The notes under the pieces were generated by a model, which saw only the letters and a program-made list of their open reading frames with translations, was not told the origin of the DNA and did no database searches. The position numbers and the translations under genes are program-made. Positions 1 to 9,847 of a stretch of 63,388 nt of DNA are shown here, in pieces (within the stretch, counting starts at the first letter, position 1; the number at the start of each line of letters is the position of its first letter). Origin of the DNA: Methylomonas sp. (GTDB lineage: Bacteria > Pseudomonadota > Gammaproteobacteria > Methylococcales > Methylomonadaceae); assembly GCA_002929135.1 (NCBI GenBank), contig PESC01000004.1:1-63388 (forward strand). Direction: 5' to 3'.

Positions 1-90
1 CAAGCCATCGACACGGTAACCCAGCACGATGCCCTGGCTTGGTTTGGCCACTGCGGCTATCGTATCGAAGGCGTGTGTGAAGCGCTATAA
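1..90 (+). pseudogene. Transposase C-terminal fragment (IS630-like, tentative)
   Basis: An open frame enters from the left edge and stops with TAA at 88-90, encoding 30 residues that include AWFGHCGY and end in GVCEAL. A WF-HCGY ending is reminiscent of the C-terminus of IS630/Tc1-mariner-like transposases, but the fragment is too short for certainty. It lies 12 bp before the first repeat of a decayed CRISPR array. Whether the rest of the gene is intact cannot be seen from this window. Confidence 0.35.
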
Positions 91-102
91 TGCCTTCTGG
101 CG

Positions 103-481
103 GTTTTCCCTGGCTCCCAGCCAGGGCCTCATTGAAGCATGACGCAGTCAGGAGAGCCTTGTATCGGAGCTTCCCCGTTTTCCCTGGTTCCCAGCCAGGG
201 CCTCATTGAAGCCAGGCCAGCAGCCGTCAGCACACGCTCCACGCACGACGTTTTCCCTGGCTCCCAGCCAGGGCCTCATTGAAGCACGCTCTGCTGGCCA
301 GCAACCCCATCATGAACGACGTTTTCCCTGGCTCCCAGCCAGGGTCTCATTGAAGCGTGCATTTTTAAGGGCGTTGATCGTCCCCGTTACCAGGTTTTCC
401 CTGGCTCCCAAGGCCTCATTGAAGCCTGAGTAACTCGAAGACACCTACAAGAACCCCGTCCGTTTTCCCTGGCTCCCAGCC
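103..481 (+). CRISPR. Short decayed CRISPR array, 6 repeats and 5 spacers
   Basis: The 36-nt repeat begins GTTTTCCCTGGC and ends CCTCATTGAAGC, with a perfect inner hairpin CCCTGGCT-CCC-AGCCAGGG. Repeats start at 103, 177, 250, 321, 394 and 462; spacers are 35-38 nt. Decay is visible. Repeat 2 has a C-to-T change, repeat 4 a C-to-T change (GGGTCTC), repeat 5 lacks 4 nt in the hairpin, and repeat 6 is cut after 20 nt and runs into unrelated sequence. No cas gene is nearby, and the repeat is unrelated to that of the array at 40678-41964. The ATTGAAGC end suggests a plus-strand crRNA tag. This is probably a relic. Confidence 0.9.
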
Positions 482-483
482 TA

Positions 484-654
484 CCGACTCTGGCTAGTCA
501 CCAGTGGCGCAGCCCCCCAGAGAAATTGCATCAAAATGCGAATGCCATTGTCGTTGATCCTTTGTTTCGCTCAGGCTCATATCTAAATTGGAAAGAGGTT
601 TGGCTGCCTGCAACAGACTTCAGCAAGCTTTATCAAACCAGCGCCCGGTCGTAA
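484..654 (+). pseudogene. 3' remnant of an unidentified gene
   Basis: Directly after the truncated last CRISPR repeat, a frame without a start codon runs to TAA at 652-654. It encodes about 56 residues containing NAIVVDPLFRSG and NWKEVWLPATDFSKLY. The composition looks like real protein rather than chance translation, and the frame is fused upstream to the broken repeat. Its end overlaps the 3' end of xthA on the other strand by 22 bp. The family was not recognised. It is best read as the tail of a gene truncated by the event that also cut the array. Confidence 0.4.
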
Positions 655-1415
655 TCGATAATTAGCGGCGCGTGGTCACTGAAGCGTTGGTCTTTGTAGA
701 TTTGCGCGTGACAGGCTCGCTTGGCCAGGCCTGGGCTGGCAATCTGATAGTCGATGCGCCAACCGACGTTTTTCAGCCAGGCCTGGCCACGGTTGCTCCA
801 CCAGGTGTAGCTTGCGTCGGTGGCGTCAGGATGTAACAGGCGATACACATCCACCCAGCCCAACTGGCCGAAGACGTCATCCAGCCATGCCCGCTCTTGC
901 GGCAAAAATCCCGAGTTCTTCTGGTTGCCGCGCCAGTTTTTCAAGTCGATGGTTTTGTGGGCAATGTTCCAGTCGCCGCAAATGACGATGTCGTTACCTA
1001 GTGCGATCAACTCGGCCAGGTGGCTGTAAAAACGCGCCATGACGCTGAATTTCACGGTCTGCCGCTCCTCGCCGCTGGAACCCGACGGCAGGTACAGGGA
1101 TATGACGGTCAACGAACCAAATTGCGCTTGCAGATAACGGCCTTCGGCGTCGATGTCGTCGTGACCCAGACCTTCGATGAGGCTATCAGCCGGGTATTTG
1201 CTGTAAATACCGACACCGCTGTAACCCTTTTTGTGGGCGTAATGAAAATAGCCGTGCCAGCCTTGTGGGTGGCGCATGGTATCGGTCATGTCGCTGGCAT
1301 GGGCTTTCAGTTCTTGCACGCAGACGATGTCGGCATTTTGCAACGGTAGCCAGTCGAAAAAACCCTTGCTGGCAGCTGAACGGATGCCGTTGAAGTTGAG
1401 AGTAACAATGCGCAT
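633..1415 (-). CDS. xthA: Exodeoxyribonuclease III
   Basis: A 260-residue protein of the endonuclease/exonuclease/phosphatase fold, the length normal for the ExoIII family. It acts in base excision repair, cutting at abasic sites and degrading 3' ends of duplex DNA. Visible family motifs are the N-terminal LNFNGIRSA with its metal-binding Asn, CVQELKAH with the catalytic Glu, GDWNIAH, and the C-terminal RIDYQ and SDHAPL with the catalytic Asp-His pair. All key residues are present. It is a single gene, convergent with the upstream remnant and divergent from erpA. Confidence 0.95.
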   Translation of the reverse strand: MRIVTLNFNGIRSAASKGFFDWLPLQNADIVCVQELKAHASDMTDTMRHPQGWHGYFHYAHKKGYSGVGIYSKYPADSLIEGLGHDDIDAEGRYLQAQFGSLTVISLYLPSGSSGEERQTVKFSVMARFYSHLAELIALGNDIVICGDWNIAHKTIDLKNWRGNQKNSGFLPQERAWLDDVFGQLGWVDVYRLLHPDATDASYTWWSNRGQAWLKNVGWRIDYQIASPGLAKRACHAQIYKDQRFSDHAPLIIDYDRALV

Positions 1416-1579
1416 GGCGAGTTTATTTATCGATGTTGTTGATTTTTTGAGTTATTTTTCTCGCCAAAACTGCTTGACGAGGGTTTGCTGCCCCATCTGG
1501 CGATCATCAGGAAATTCTTGATAAAAATACTGGGTAAAAGCATAATTCGCCAATATTTAACATTGTGCAGGCTTTTTTT

Positions 1580-1912
1580 ATGACGGATTCCATCGTTTTT
1601 ACCGACAGCGCCGCTGAAAAAGTGGCGGGTTTGATTCAAGAGGAAGGCAATGACAACCTCAAGCTGCGAGTGTATATCTCCGGCGGTGGCTGTTCTGGCT
1701 TTCAGTACGGTTTTACCTTCGACGAAGACGTCAACGAAGACGATACCCAGGTAGAGAAAAATGGCGTCAGGGTGTTGATCGATTCGATGAGCATCCAGTA
1801 TCTGAACGGCGCAGAAATCGATTACAAGGAAGATGTCACCGGCGCCCAGTTCGTCATCCGCAACCCCAATGCCACGACGACATGCGGTTGTGGCTCGTCA
1901 TTTTCGGCCTGA
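1580..1912 (+). CDS. erpA: Iron-sulfur cluster insertion protein ErpA
   Basis: An A-type Fe-S carrier of 110 residues that delivers clusters to apoproteins in the cytoplasm. The three conserved cluster-binding cysteines are present: Cys38 in [11 protein letters not shown], and Cys102 and Cys104 in the C-terminal CGCGSSF. The start at 1580 ([12 protein letters not shown]) is preferred over the upstream in-frame ATG at 1565, because it matches the usual ErpA N-terminus. ErpA and IscA/HesB-type proteins are similar; the TDSAA-KV start and length favour ErpA. It is a stand-alone gene outside any isc or suf operon, as ErpA usually is. Confidence 0.9.
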   Translation: MTDSIVFTDSAAEKVAGLIQEEGNDNLKLRVYISGGGCSGFQYGFTFDEDVNEDDTQVEKNGVRVLIDSMSIQYLNGAEIDYKEDVTGAQFVIRNPNATTTCGCGSSFSA

Positions 1913-1972
1913 TACCGGTCGTTCAAGCTCCGGTCGATAAGGCTCAAGCCATACCAGGCAACAATCCGGCAA

Positions 1973-2413
1973 TCAATTACAGCGCAAACTGAAGGTCACA
2001 GGCCCTTCGTTGATGAGCATGACCTTCATGTCGGCGCCGAATTGGCCAAATTGGCAATGGGGATGAATGGCGCCAGCTTGTTGCTGTACATATTCGAACA
2101 AGGCACGCCCCATTTCCGGCGGAGCGGCGGCGGCAAAGCTCGGGCGTTTGCCTTTTTCGGTGTCGGCGGCCAGGGTGAATTGCGGCACGACGAGCAAACC
2201 GCCGTCGATGTCGCGCAGGCTGAGGTTCATTTTGTCGTCGGCATCAGGGAATATGCGGTAATCGAGGATTCGTTGCAGCAGGCGGTCGGCTTGTGTCGTC
2301 GTATCGGTTTTTTCGACGGCCAGCAGCGCCAGTATGCCTTGGTCGATCTGGCCGATGACCAGGCCGTTAACGCTTACGCTGGCGACACTGACGCGCTGAA
2401 TCAGGCCTATCAT
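1973..2413 (-). CDS. dtd: D-aminoacyl-tRNA deacylase
   Basis: A 146-residue protein of normal DTD length that hydrolyses D-aminoacyl-tRNA (and Gly-tRNA-Ala) to protect translation. It starts with the typical MIGLIQRVSVASVSV. The two active-site signatures are SxPQFTLAADTEKG-like (here VVPQFTLAAD) and the cross-subunit GP-V motif at the C-terminus (NEGPVTF). Its start codon overlaps the stop of the upstream gamma-glutamylcyclotransferase-like gene by 4 bp (ATGA), so the two are probably co-translated. Confidence 0.93.
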   Translation of the reverse strand: MIGLIQRVSVASVSVNGLVIGQIDQGILALLAVEKTDTTTQADRLLQRILDYRIFPDADDKMNLSLRDIDGGLLVVPQFTLAADTEKGKRPSFAAAAPPEMGRALFEYVQQQAGAIHPHCQFGQFGADMKVMLINEGPVTFSLRCN

Positions 2414-2853
2414 GATCGTTTTCTGCTGAACCGGCGGTAATCGCCGGACGGAACAGGCTGCAAACCCTGCACGGTTCGGTTGTAACGATACAGCCAGGCT
2501 TCGATGGCATGGCCATCCTCCAGATTCACCTTGGCGCGAATCCGCCGATATTCATGTGGCTCGGCAAATCGGGCCGTGCATTCCTCGTATTCATCCAGCC
2601 GCGCCAACACTCGCGGCGAAGGCAAACGATAAAGCTCACCCATCACTATTGCGACTTGCTGGCTGTCGATAGCCAGCCCTGGGTAGCCTGCAATTTCGTA
2701 AAGTGTGCCGTTGACACCAGCCTTGCCGAGATAATCGGCCTGTTGCAGTAGCGGGTGCCGCTTGTTGCGCACGTCTTGCCGCAGGGTGCCGTAGACGAAT
2801 AACAAGGTGTTTTCTGCGTTGTCGGTCTTTTCAGTGGGTTTTTGCGGAATCAT
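2410..2853 (-). CDS. Gamma-glutamylcyclotransferase-like (AIG2/GGACT) protein
   Basis: About 147 residues with the GGCT-like fold signature LLFVYGTLRQ near the N-terminus, a GYPGL segment, and the acidic residues of the LDEYE motif that carry the catalytic Glu in this superfamily. Characterised members form 5-oxoproline from gamma-glutamyl compounds; the bacterial YtfP-like members have less certain substrates. The ATG at 2853 (MIPQKPTEK) is preferred to the one at 2919, because the extra 22 basic residues overlap greB and do not resemble the family. It is coupled to dtd by a 4-bp overlap and lies 35 bp after greB, suggesting a greB-ggct-dtd transcription unit. Confidence 0.8.
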   Translation of the reverse strand: MIPQKPTEKTDNAENTLLFVYGTLRQDVRNKRHPLLQQADYLGKAGVNGTLYEIAGYPGLAIDSQQVAIVMGELYRLPSPRVLARLDEYEECTARFAEPHEYRRIRAKVNLEDGHAIEAWLYRYNRTVQGLQPVPSGDYRRFSRKRS

Positions 2854-2888
2854 GCGGACGGTGCCATGCGAACGAGAGCGCTGCTTTT

Positions 2889-3380
2889 TCAATAACGAAT
2901 ATCGACGACGAGGTAGCAACTCTGCTGCCCGTCTCGATGTATCACGACCTCATCATCTACGGTTTTTTTCAGCAATACCCGGGCCAGAGGTGAATCCAGG
3001 CTTATCAAGCCACCCGAGGTATCGATTTCGTCGGCACCGACGATGCGGTAGGTGATTTCGTCGCCGCTTGCTGTTTCCAACGTCACCCAGGCACCGAAAT
3101 AAACCTGATCCTGATTGCCGGGTTTTTCCGTAACAACCGTCAAGGTCGGCAGGCGTTTTTGCAGGTAATGGATGCGGCGGTCGATTTCGCGCAATTCTTT
3201 CTTGCGATAAATGTACTCGGCGTTTTCCGAGCGATCGCCTTCAGCGGCGGCGGCAGACAGCGCGGCAGTGACATCGGCGCGGCGGAGCCACAATTGCTTG
3301 AGCTCCGATTCCAGGGTTTTATAGCCGTCTGCCGTGATGTAGGGTGACGATGGGGGGCGGGGTGGTTTCCAGCGGGACAT
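2889..3380 (-). CDS. greB: Transcription elongation factor GreB
   Basis: A 163-residue Gre factor that enters the RNA polymerase secondary channel and stimulates cleavage of backtracked RNA. The N-terminal coiled coil carries the tip motif EGDRSENAEYIYRKK, with the two acidic residues needed for cleavage, followed by REIDRRIHYLQKRL. The C-terminal FKBP-like domain follows with a G-W-TLE stretch. The length and the YIYRKKELREIDRR form mark it as GreB rather than GreA. It is probably the first gene of the unit with ggct and dtd; it diverges from slyD across a 54-bp gap. Confidence 0.93.
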   Translation of the reverse strand: MSRWKPPRPPSSPYITADGYKTLESELKQLWLRRADVTAALSAAAAEGDRSENAEYIYRKKELREIDRRIHYLQKRLPTLTVVTEKPGNQDQVYFGAWVTLETASGDEITYRIVGADEIDTSGGLISLDSPLARVLLKKTVDDEVVIHRDGQQSCYLVVDIRY

Positions 3381-3398
3381 GTCGACAAATGGGATGGG

Positions 3399-3404
3399 TA
3401 TAAT
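3399..3404 (+). promoter_or_regulatory. Candidate -10 box for slyD
   Basis: A perfect TATAAT lies 30 bp before the slyD start, in the short greB-slyD divergent gap. No good -35 hexamer is seen at 16-18 bp, so the call rests on the -10 box and its position alone. Confidence 0.4.
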
Positions 3405-3434
3405 CCTGGCTCCAATTCATCAGCAAAAACACTT

Positions 3435-3911
3435 ATGCAAATTACCGATAAATCAGCCGTTCGGATTCATTATACCCTGACCAATAGCCACGGCGAGGCG
3501 CTGGACAGCTCGCGCGGCGAAGCGCCAATGGCCTATCTGCACGGTGCCGACAATATCATTTCTGGCCTGGAAGCGGCGTTGACCGGTAAATCGGCGGGCG
3601 ACTGTCTGACGGTCAGTATCGAGCCAGAACAGGCTTACGGCCTAGTGGACGAAGATATGCAACAGACGATTTCCAAAAGCATGTTCGACGGCATGGCTAT
3701 CGAGGTGGGTATGCAGTTTCATGCCGATGTCAGCCACGGCAGCGGCGTCATCACCATCGTTGCCATCAACGGCGATGACGTGATGATAGACGGCAACCAC
3801 CCCCTGGCGGGCGAGACGCTGGTATTCGACGTCGAAGTGATCGACGTCAGGCCCGCTACCGCCGACGAACTCGCTCACGGCCACATTCACGGTCCCGATT
3901 GCCAACATTGA
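3435..3911 (+). CDS. slyD: FKBP-type peptidyl-prolyl isomerase SlyD
   Basis: A 158-residue SlyD-type protein: an FKBP domain with an inserted IF chaperone domain (about residues 70-125). It catalyses prolyl isomerisation and acts as a folding and nickel-handling chaperone. The FKBP start (VRIHYTL, GEALDSS, G-DNIISGLEAAL) and the ending VIDVRPAT-EE-like stretch are typical. The C-terminal metal-binding tail is short here: HGHIHGPDCQH has four His and one Cys, compared with the long His/Cys tail of E. coli SlyD. Metal binding is therefore likely but at lower capacity. Confidence 0.9.
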   Translation: MQITDKSAVRIHYTLTNSHGEALDSSRGEAPMAYLHGADNIISGLEAALTGKSAGDCLTVSIEPEQAYGLVDEDMQQTISKSMFDGMAIEVGMQFHADVSHGSGVITIVAINGDDVMIDGNHPLAGETLVFDVEVIDVRPATADELAHGHIHGPDCQH

Positions 3912-4015
3912 GCCGATTATTGAGGGTCACGCTCTGAAAACCGGACAAAACATGACAATTTTGCCGCATCACCGCTTTTTCAACGTGGTCGGCCTGGTTT
4001 GGATACCGGGCTTGT

Positions 4016-4021
4016 TATAAT
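4016..4021 (+). promoter_or_regulatory. Candidate -10 box for dapA
   Basis: TATAAT occurs 33 bp before the dapA start, within the 142-bp slyD-dapA gap. No clear -35 was found. Both the position and the match are right for a sigma-70 extended-type promoter, but this is unproven. Confidence 0.4.
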
Positions 4022-4053
4022 GCGGCCAGTTTTTTTGCTGACGAGAGATTTGC

Positions 4054-4929
4054 ATGATCAAGGGTAGCATCGTTGCGTTGGTCACACCGATGACGGACGA
4101 CGGCGCGGTCGACGACGCCAGTTTGCGCCGTCTGGTGACGTTTCACATCGAACAAGGCAGCGATGCCCTGGTTGCGGTTGGCACCACCGGCGAATCGGCA
4201 ACGCTGGACGATGACGAACACTGCCATGTCATCGAGGCCGTCGTCGATTACGCAGCTGGCCGCATTCCCGTCATTGCCGGCACCGGTGCCAATTGCACCC
4301 GCGAAGCCATAGCACTAACCCGTCGCGCCAAGGCCGCCGGGGCTGATGCCTGCCTGCTGGTGACGCCGTACTACAACAAACCGACGCAGGAAGGGCTTTA
4401 TCTGCATTACAAAGCCGTGGCCGAGGCCGTCGACATTCCGCAAATCCTCTACAACGTGCCGGGCCGTACCGGTTGCGACATGCTGCCGGAAACCGTCGGT
4501 CGCTTGTCAGCGATCGACAACATCGTCGGCATCAAGGAAGCCACCGGCAAACTGGAGCGTGTCGGCCAAATCCGCGACCTGACCGGCGATGAGTTCGCGC
4601 TGTACACCGGTGACGATGCCACCAGCATGGCTTTCTGTCTGATGGGCGGCCACGGCAGCATCACGGTAACGGGTAACGTCGCACCAAGGCTGCTGCGCGA
4701 CATGATACACGCCGCCCTGCTTGGCGATCGCACCACCGCCGAGGCACTGGACGCCCGATTACAGGGCCTGCATCAACAGCTATTCATTCAGTCCAACCCG
4801 ATTCCGGTCAAATGGGCCGTCGCCGAAATGGGCTTGATGGGCAAAGGCATCCGTCTGCCACTGACCTGGTTGAGCGACGATTGCATAGCCCCCGTCCGCA
4901 CCGCGATGAAGCAGGCTGGCGTTCTTTGA
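4054..4929 (+). CDS. dapA: 4-hydroxy-tetrahydrodipicolinate synthase
   Basis: A 291-residue TIM-barrel enzyme that condenses pyruvate with aspartate semialdehyde, the first committed step to lysine and diaminopimelate. Visible signatures are GTTGESATL, the active-site Tyr133 in YNVPGRTG, and the Schiff-base Lys161 in GIKEATG. The length equals the family norm. The gene is followed after 2 bp by bamC, the same order as in E. coli, which supports both calls and an operon. Confidence 0.95.
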   Translation: MIKGSIVALVTPMTDDGAVDDASLRRLVTFHIEQGSDALVAVGTTGESATLDDDEHCHVIEAVVDYAAGRIPVIAGTGANCTREAIALTRRAKAAGADACLLVTPYYNKPTQEGLYLHYKAVAEAVDIPQILYNVPGRTGCDMLPETVGRLSAIDNIVGIKEATGKLERVGQIRDLTGDEFALYTGDDATSMAFCLMGGHGSITVTGNVAPRLLRDMIHAALLGDRTTAEALDARLQGLHQQLFIQSNPIPVKWAVAEMGLMGKGIRLPLTWLSDDCIAPVRTAMKQAGVL

Positions 4930-4931
4930 AC

Positions 4932-5645
4932 ATGCCCGATTGCCGTTGTCTGCGCCCGCTCGGGCTGGCCTGTCTGCTGGCGATATTGCCCGCCTGCAGC
5001 ACCATCAAAGGCTGGTTTCCCGACAAGGAACGCGATTATCAATTCACTACCGAAATTCCGGAATTGATTATTCCCGAGGACTTGCGTCTCAACGCCGGTC
5101 TGGCCGCACTGACACCCGCACAGAAAGCGCCCGTGAACGCACAAGCCAGCCAAGCCGTCCCGGAATCGGCTGCCGAAACCGTCGGTACGGGTAAAACCGA
5201 AGCCGATGCGCCTTACCATGCCCCTAGCCAGGGTGTCAGCAGCCTGCAAATCGACCAGGCCAGACGGCAGGCCGCCCGCTTGGTCGGCAAGGCAATGACG
5301 CGGCAGAAAATCGAGATCGTCGAGCGCAATATCGACGATGGTTTTTTCTACATTCGATACGCACCCGTTGTTGCCAAATTCACCGATGAAAACCTGTTCG
5401 ACGAACTGCGGTTCATTTTTGGCGATGATCCATCAGAGGAACAGGAATACCGCATCGTCATCCGGCAGACAGGCCCTGAACAATCGGAAGTCACGGTCGA
5501 AGATGCCAGCGGCAATGTTTTATCGAATGCGGTGGCCAACAGCCTGCTGAAAATGATTACCGACGGCATCGCTCAACCGGATGAAGCGGCTGAACCAGCG
5601 ACTGGACAGGAAGAACAACCGCCAGCGCCGAAGCCAGGCTCGTAG
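4932..5645 (+). CDS. bamC: Outer membrane assembly lipoprotein BamC
   Basis: A 237-residue lipoprotein. The signal peptide ends in a lipobox (ILPAC), putting the lipidated Cys near residue 21. The region from about residue 110 on ([41 protein letters not shown]) matches the BamC helix-grip domain. BamC is an accessory subunit of the beta-barrel assembly machine at the inner face of the outer membrane. The start at 4932, 2 bp after dapA, is chosen because it gives a proper signal peptide; an earlier in-frame ATG at 4812 lies inside dapA. The tail is Pro/Glu rich. It is shorter than E. coli BamC (about 344 residues). Confidence 0.85.
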   Translation: MPDCRCLRPLGLACLLAILPACSTIKGWFPDKERDYQFTTEIPELIIPEDLRLNAGLAALTPAQKAPVNAQASQAVPESAAETVGTGKTEADAPYHAPSQGVSSLQIDQARRQAARLVGKAMTRQKIEIVERNIDDGFFYIRYAPVVAKFTDENLFDELRFIFGDDPSEEQEYRIVIRQTGPEQSEVTVEDASGNVLSNAVANSLLKMITDGIAQPDEAAEPATGQEEQPPAPKPGS

Positions 5646-5677
5646 AAACCCTTACCCCAACCGGCTTCGCTCACTTC

Positions 5678-5730
5678 CTCGTTCCCACGCTCTGCGTGGG
5701 AACGCAGGCCGGAACGCGCTGCGTGCTAAA
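5678..5730. repeat. REP palindrome between bamC and purL
   Basis: CTCGTTCCCACGC-TCT-GCGTGGGAACGCAG forms a hairpin with arms of about 9 bp and is followed by a second weaker arm (GAACGCGCTGCGTGC). It belongs to the REP family found throughout this window. It lies 90 bp before purL and may act as a terminator or mRNA-stabilising element for the dapA-bamC transcript. Confidence 0.75.
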
Positions 5731-5820
5731 ACTTACAACCGCGCAGAGCTTGAGAGCCAGGGCAACACCCCTAGCCGCTCACCACCTCTTTCATGTATTT
5801 CCGCAATGTTGAAAACTACC

Positions 5821-8800
5821 ATGCTGACCATCCCAGGAACCGCCGCTCTCTCGTCCTTTCGCCTCGACAAGCTGCTGCTGCGTTGTCAGGCCATTCAGCC
5901 CGCCGTGTCGGCGATAGACGCCTGCTTCGTCCATTTCGTGCAGCTCGATGGCCGTCTGAGCAAACCACAAACCGCCATGCTCGAACGCCTGCTGGATTAC
6001 GGCACGGCTCGCCCGCAGGTCAGATCCGGCGTTGCAGAGGCACTGACAGCTGCCGATGACATCCACAACCTTGCATCGCAACCGACAGCCCTGACCTTGT
6101 GGGTGGTGCCCCGGCTGGGCACACTATCGCCTTGGTCGAGCAAAGCCAGCGAAATTGCCCAGCGCTGCGGTTTGTCGGCGGTGCAACGCATCGAGCGCGG
6201 CATCGAATTCACCCTTGAACTGAACCAGCCCATAGCCGACTCCGCCAAACACGCACTGGCCACCCTGCTGCACGACCGCATGACCCAGCATGTGGTTTTC
6301 GATTTGGCGACGCTGGATTTGTTTACCGAACATCCCGCCAAACCGCTGCAAACCGTTGCCCTCATCGAACATGGCCGCGCTGCGCTGCAACAGGCCAACG
6401 GCGAGCTAGGGCTGGCCTTGTCGCCAGATGAAATCGATTATCTGGCCGACAGCTTCAGCCAACTGGGCCGCAACCCGACCGATGTCGAACTGATGATGTT
6501 CGCCCAGGCCAATTCCGAACATTGCCGGCACAAAATTTTCAATGCCGACTGGATCATCGATGGCGAACAGCAAGCCCAATCGCTGTTCGCGATGATACGC
6601 AACACCCACGCCGTGCACCCAGACGGCGTACTGTCGGCGTACAAGGACAACGCCTCGGTTATCACCGGTCCCAAAACCCAGGTTTTCATCCGCAACCCTC
6701 ACAACGGCCAGTACGCCTACGTCGAAGAACAAGCCCATCTGCTGATGAAAGTGGAAACCCACAACCACCCGACCGCAATTTCGCCGCACCCCGGCGCGGC
6801 CACCGGCTCTGGCGGCGAAATCCGCGATGAAGGTGCCACCGGGCGGGGTTCGCACACCAAAGCCGGCCTGACCGGTTTCAGCGTGTCGCACTTAAGAATT
6901 CCCGGTTTCCAGCAACCCTGGGAAGCCGACAACGGCAAACCGGAACGCATCGCCTCCGCGCTGGACATCATGCTGGACGGCCCGCTCGGCGGGGCGGCGT
7001 TCAACAACGAATTTGGCCGTCCCAACATTGCCGGTTATTTCCGCAGTTTCGAACAGCCGTCGGAAACGGGCGAAGCCCATCACTACCGGGGCTACCACAA
7101 GCCCATCATGATTGCCGGTGGCATGGGCAACATCCGGCCCATGCTGGTTGAAAAACAACCGATTCCAGCCGGTGCCTTGATCGTCATTCTCGGTGGCCCG
7201 GCCATGCTGATCGGCCTGGGCGGCGGCGCGGCATCGTCGCAAACCTCCGGCGCCAGCGCGGCGGAACTGGATTTTGCCTCGGTGCAGCGCGAAAACCCGG
7301 AAATGCAGCGGCGCTGCCAGGAAGTCATCAACCACTGCAACGCGCTGGGCGACGCCACCCCCATCATTTCGATTCACGACATCGGCGCCGGTGGCTTGTC
7401 CAACGCCGTGCCGGAAATCATCCACGATGCGGGCAAGGGGGGCTGCTTCGAACTGCGCAAGGTGCTCAATGCCGACAACGCCATGTCGCCGATGCAAATC
7501 TGGTGCAACGAGGCGCAGGAGCGTTATGTCGTCGCCATCAAACCCGAGTCGCTGGCATTGTTCGAAGCCTTCTGCGAACGTGAACACTGCTTGTACGCCG
7601 TGATAGGCCATGCCACCGACGAAGAGCATCTGAGCTTGAGCGACGCCTGGTTCGGCCAGTCGTCACCCATCGATCTGCCGATGTCGGTGCTGTTCGGCAA
7701 GCCACCGAAAATGCAGCGCGACGTTCGCCGTCTGCCGAAAAACCTGGCCGGGCTGGCGCTGCAAAGCGTCGAACTGGCCGATGCGGTGAAACGGGTACTG
7801 GCATTTCCCGCCGTGGCCGACAAAAGCTTTCTGATACACATCGGCGACCGTTCGGTGACCGGCCTGGTGGCTCGCGATCAGATGGTCGGTCGCTGGCAAG
7901 TACCGGTGGCCGATGTCGCCGTCACCGCATCCGGTTTCCAAACTTACACCGGCGAGGCGATGGCCATGGGTGAACGCACGCCGCTGGCCTTGATCGACGG
8001 CCCGGCCTCTGGCCGCATGGCAATAGGCGAGGCATTGACCAATCTGGCCTCCGCCCGCATCGATAAACTGGGCGACGTCAAACTGTCGGCCAACTGGATG
8101 GCGGCCTGCGGCAGCCCCGGCGAGGACGCCGCTCTGTTCGATACGGTGCAAGCCGTCGGCATGGCACTGTGTCCGGCCCTGGCTATCGCCATTCCGGTCG
8201 GCAAGGACTCGTTGTCGATGAAAACCGTCTGGCGCGACGGCGACCAGGACAAGCGGATGACCGCACCGTTGTCGTTGATTATCACCGCCTTTGCGCCGGT
8301 GCTCGACATTCGCAAAACCCTGACGCCGGTGCTGAAGAATGAAGACAGCGTGCTGTTGCTGATCGATCTGGGATTAGGCCAAAACCGCCTCGGCGGCTCG
8401 GTGCTGGCCCAGGTTTACAACCAGCTTGGCAACCAGGCGCCCGACCTGGACGATGCCGACCTGTTCAAACGCTTCTTCGCCATCGTGCAAACCCTGAACG
8501 AACAAAACCTGATCCTGGCCTACCACGACCGCGCCGACGGCGGTTTGCTGGCAACGGTGACGGAAATGCTGTTCGCCAGTCGCTTGGGTGTCGATCTGGA
8601 TGTGGCAGAACTGGGCAATGACCCACTGGCGGCCTTGTTCAACGAAGAACTGGGCGTGGTACTGCAAATCCGCCGTGGCGATCTCGATCATGTCGCCCGC
8701 CTGCTGGACAAGGCCGGTCTCGACGATTGCAGCCATGTGATAGGCCGTGTGGGCCATGGCCAGCAGTTGCGCATCTTCCAGGCCGGGCAGCCGCTTTACA

Positions 8801-9747
8801 GCGCGTCCCGCGCCGAGTTGCAGCAAACCTGGTCTGAAGTCAGCTACCGGATGCAGGCCTTGCGCGACAACCCCGACTGCGCCCGGCAGCAGTTCGAACG
8901 CATCGCCGACGACCACGACCCCGGCCTGTCGGCGCTGTTGACCTTCGACATCGATGACGACATCAGCGCCCGGTTTGCTGGCAGCGAACAGCCCAAAGTC
9001 GCCATTCTGCGCGAACAGGGCGTCAACGGCCATGTCGAAATGGCGGCGGCCTTCGACCGTGCCGGTTTTACCGCCATCGATGTGCACATGAGCGACATCA
9101 TCAGCGGTCGGGTCAGCTTGAGCGAGTTCAAAGGCTTGGCGGCTTGCGGCGGCTTCTCCTACGGCGACGTGCTGGGTGCGGGCGGCGGTTGGGCCAAATC
9201 GATTCTGCTCAACCCCAAGGCTCGCGATGAATTCGCTGCCTTCTTCGCCCGTCCGGATACCTTCAGCCTGGGCGTCTGCAACGGTTGCCAGATGATGGCC
9301 GGTTTGAAGGACATCATTCCCGGTACCGAGCACTGGCCCGCGTTCAAACGCAACCTGTCGGAACAGTTCGAAGCGCGGGTGGCCATGGTCAAGGTGCACG
9401 AGTCGCCGTCGATTTTCTTTACCGGCATGACAGATTCCCTGTTGCCAGTGGTGGTGGCGCACGGCGAAGGCAGAGCGGAATTTGGCTCGGTGAATCCGGC
9501 GCAGGCCCAGGTTGCGGTGAGCTATGTCGATAATTACGGCCAGACAACTGAAGCCTTCCCCGCCAACCCCAACGGTTCACCTGACGGCATCACCGGTCTG
9601 ACCACCACCGATGGCCGCGTCACCATCATGATGCCTCACCCCGAACGCTGCTTCCGCACGGTACAGAATGCCTGGCATCCGGCGGACTGGCAGGAAACCG
9701 GCGCCTGGATGCGCATGTTCCGCAACGCCCGGGTCTGGGTAGGCTGA
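5821..9747 (+). CDS. purL: Phosphoribosylformylglycinamidine synthase
   Basis: The large single-chain PurL of gammaproteobacteria (1308 residues), which converts FGAR and glutamine to FGAM in purine synthesis. The order is: N-terminal PurS-like domain, linker, two FGAM synthetase halves ([34 protein letters not shown]), and a C-terminal class I glutamine amidotransferase with the nucleophile in [10 protein letters not shown] and His/Glu in PHPERCFR. The start at 5821 ([14 protein letters not shown]) is the best match to the family; an in-frame ATG at 5806 adds 5 residues. The open frame extends further upstream through the REP element, which is not coding. Confidence 0.95.
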   Translation: MLTIPGTAALSSFRLDKLLLRCQAIQPAVSAIDACFVHFVQLDGRLSKPQTAMLERLLDYGTARPQVRSGVAEALTAADDIHNLASQPTALTLWVVPRLGTLSPWSSKASEIAQRCGLSAVQRIERGIEFTLELNQPIADSAKHALATLLHDRMTQHVVFDLATLDLFTEHPAKPLQTVALIEHGRAALQQANGELGLALSPDEIDYLADSFSQLGRNPTDVELMMFAQANSEHCRHKIFNADWIIDGEQQAQSLFAMIRNTHAVHPDGVLSAYKDNASVITGPKTQVFIRNPHNGQYAYVEEQAHLLMKVETHNHPTAISPHPGAATGSGGEIRDEGATGRGSHTKAGLTGFSVSHLRIPGFQQPWEADNGKPERIASALDIMLDGPLGGAAFNNEFGRPNIAGYFRSFEQPSETGEAHHYRGYHKPIMIAGGMGNIRPMLVEKQPIPAGALIVILGGPAMLIGLGGGAASSQTSGASAAELDFASVQRENPEMQRRCQEVINHCNALGDATPIISIHDIGAGGLSNAVPEIIHDAGKGGCFELRKVLNADNAMSPMQIWCNEAQERYVVAIKPESLALFEAFCEREHCLYAVIGHATDEEHLSLSDAWFGQSSPIDLPMSVLFGKPPKMQRDVRRLPKNLAGLALQSVELADAVKRVLAFPAVADKSFLIHIGDRSVTGLVARDQMVGRWQVPVADVAVTASGFQTYTGEAMAMGERTPLALIDGPASGRMAIGEALTNLASARIDKLGDVKLSANWMAACGSPGEDAALFDTVQAVGMALCPALAIAIPVGKDSLSMKTVWRDGDQDKRMTAPLSLIITAFAPVLDIRKTLTPVLKNEDSVLLLIDLGLGQNRLGGSVLAQVYNQLGNQAPDLDDADLFKRFFAIVQTLNEQNLILAYHDRADGGLLATVTEMLFASRLGVDLDVAELGNDPLAALFNEELGVVLQIRRGDLDHVARLLDKAGLDDCSHVIGRVGHGQQLRIFQAGQPLYSASRAELQQTWSEVSYRMQALRDNPDCARQQFERIADDHDPGLSALLTFDIDDDISARFAGSEQPKVAILREQGVNGHVEMAAAFDRAGFTAIDVHMSDIISGRVSLSEFKGLAACGGFSYGDVLGAGGGWAKSILLNPKARDEFAAFFARPDTFSLGVCNGCQMMAGLKDIIPGTEHWPAFKRNLSEQFEARVAMVKVHESPSIFFTGMTDSLLPVVVAHGEGRAEFGSVNPAQAQVAVSYVDNYGQTTEAFPANPNGSPDGITGLTTTDGRVTIMMPHPERCFRTVQNAWHPADWQETGAWMRMFRNARVWVG

Positions 9748-9847
9748 GGGTTCTTGCGAGAGGGCCGGGAATGGAAAGCGTAGCGAGGGAAGCCTGGCCA
9801 AAAGGTCTTTTCCGCAGCCGGTTTTCTATGCCCGGACAGCCTCTTGG

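Noticed and set aside
206-433. Plus-strand open frame of 75 codons across the first array
   Set aside because: It is a read-through of CRISPR repeats and spacers, with the repeat translated three times (FSLAP-like). Not a gene.
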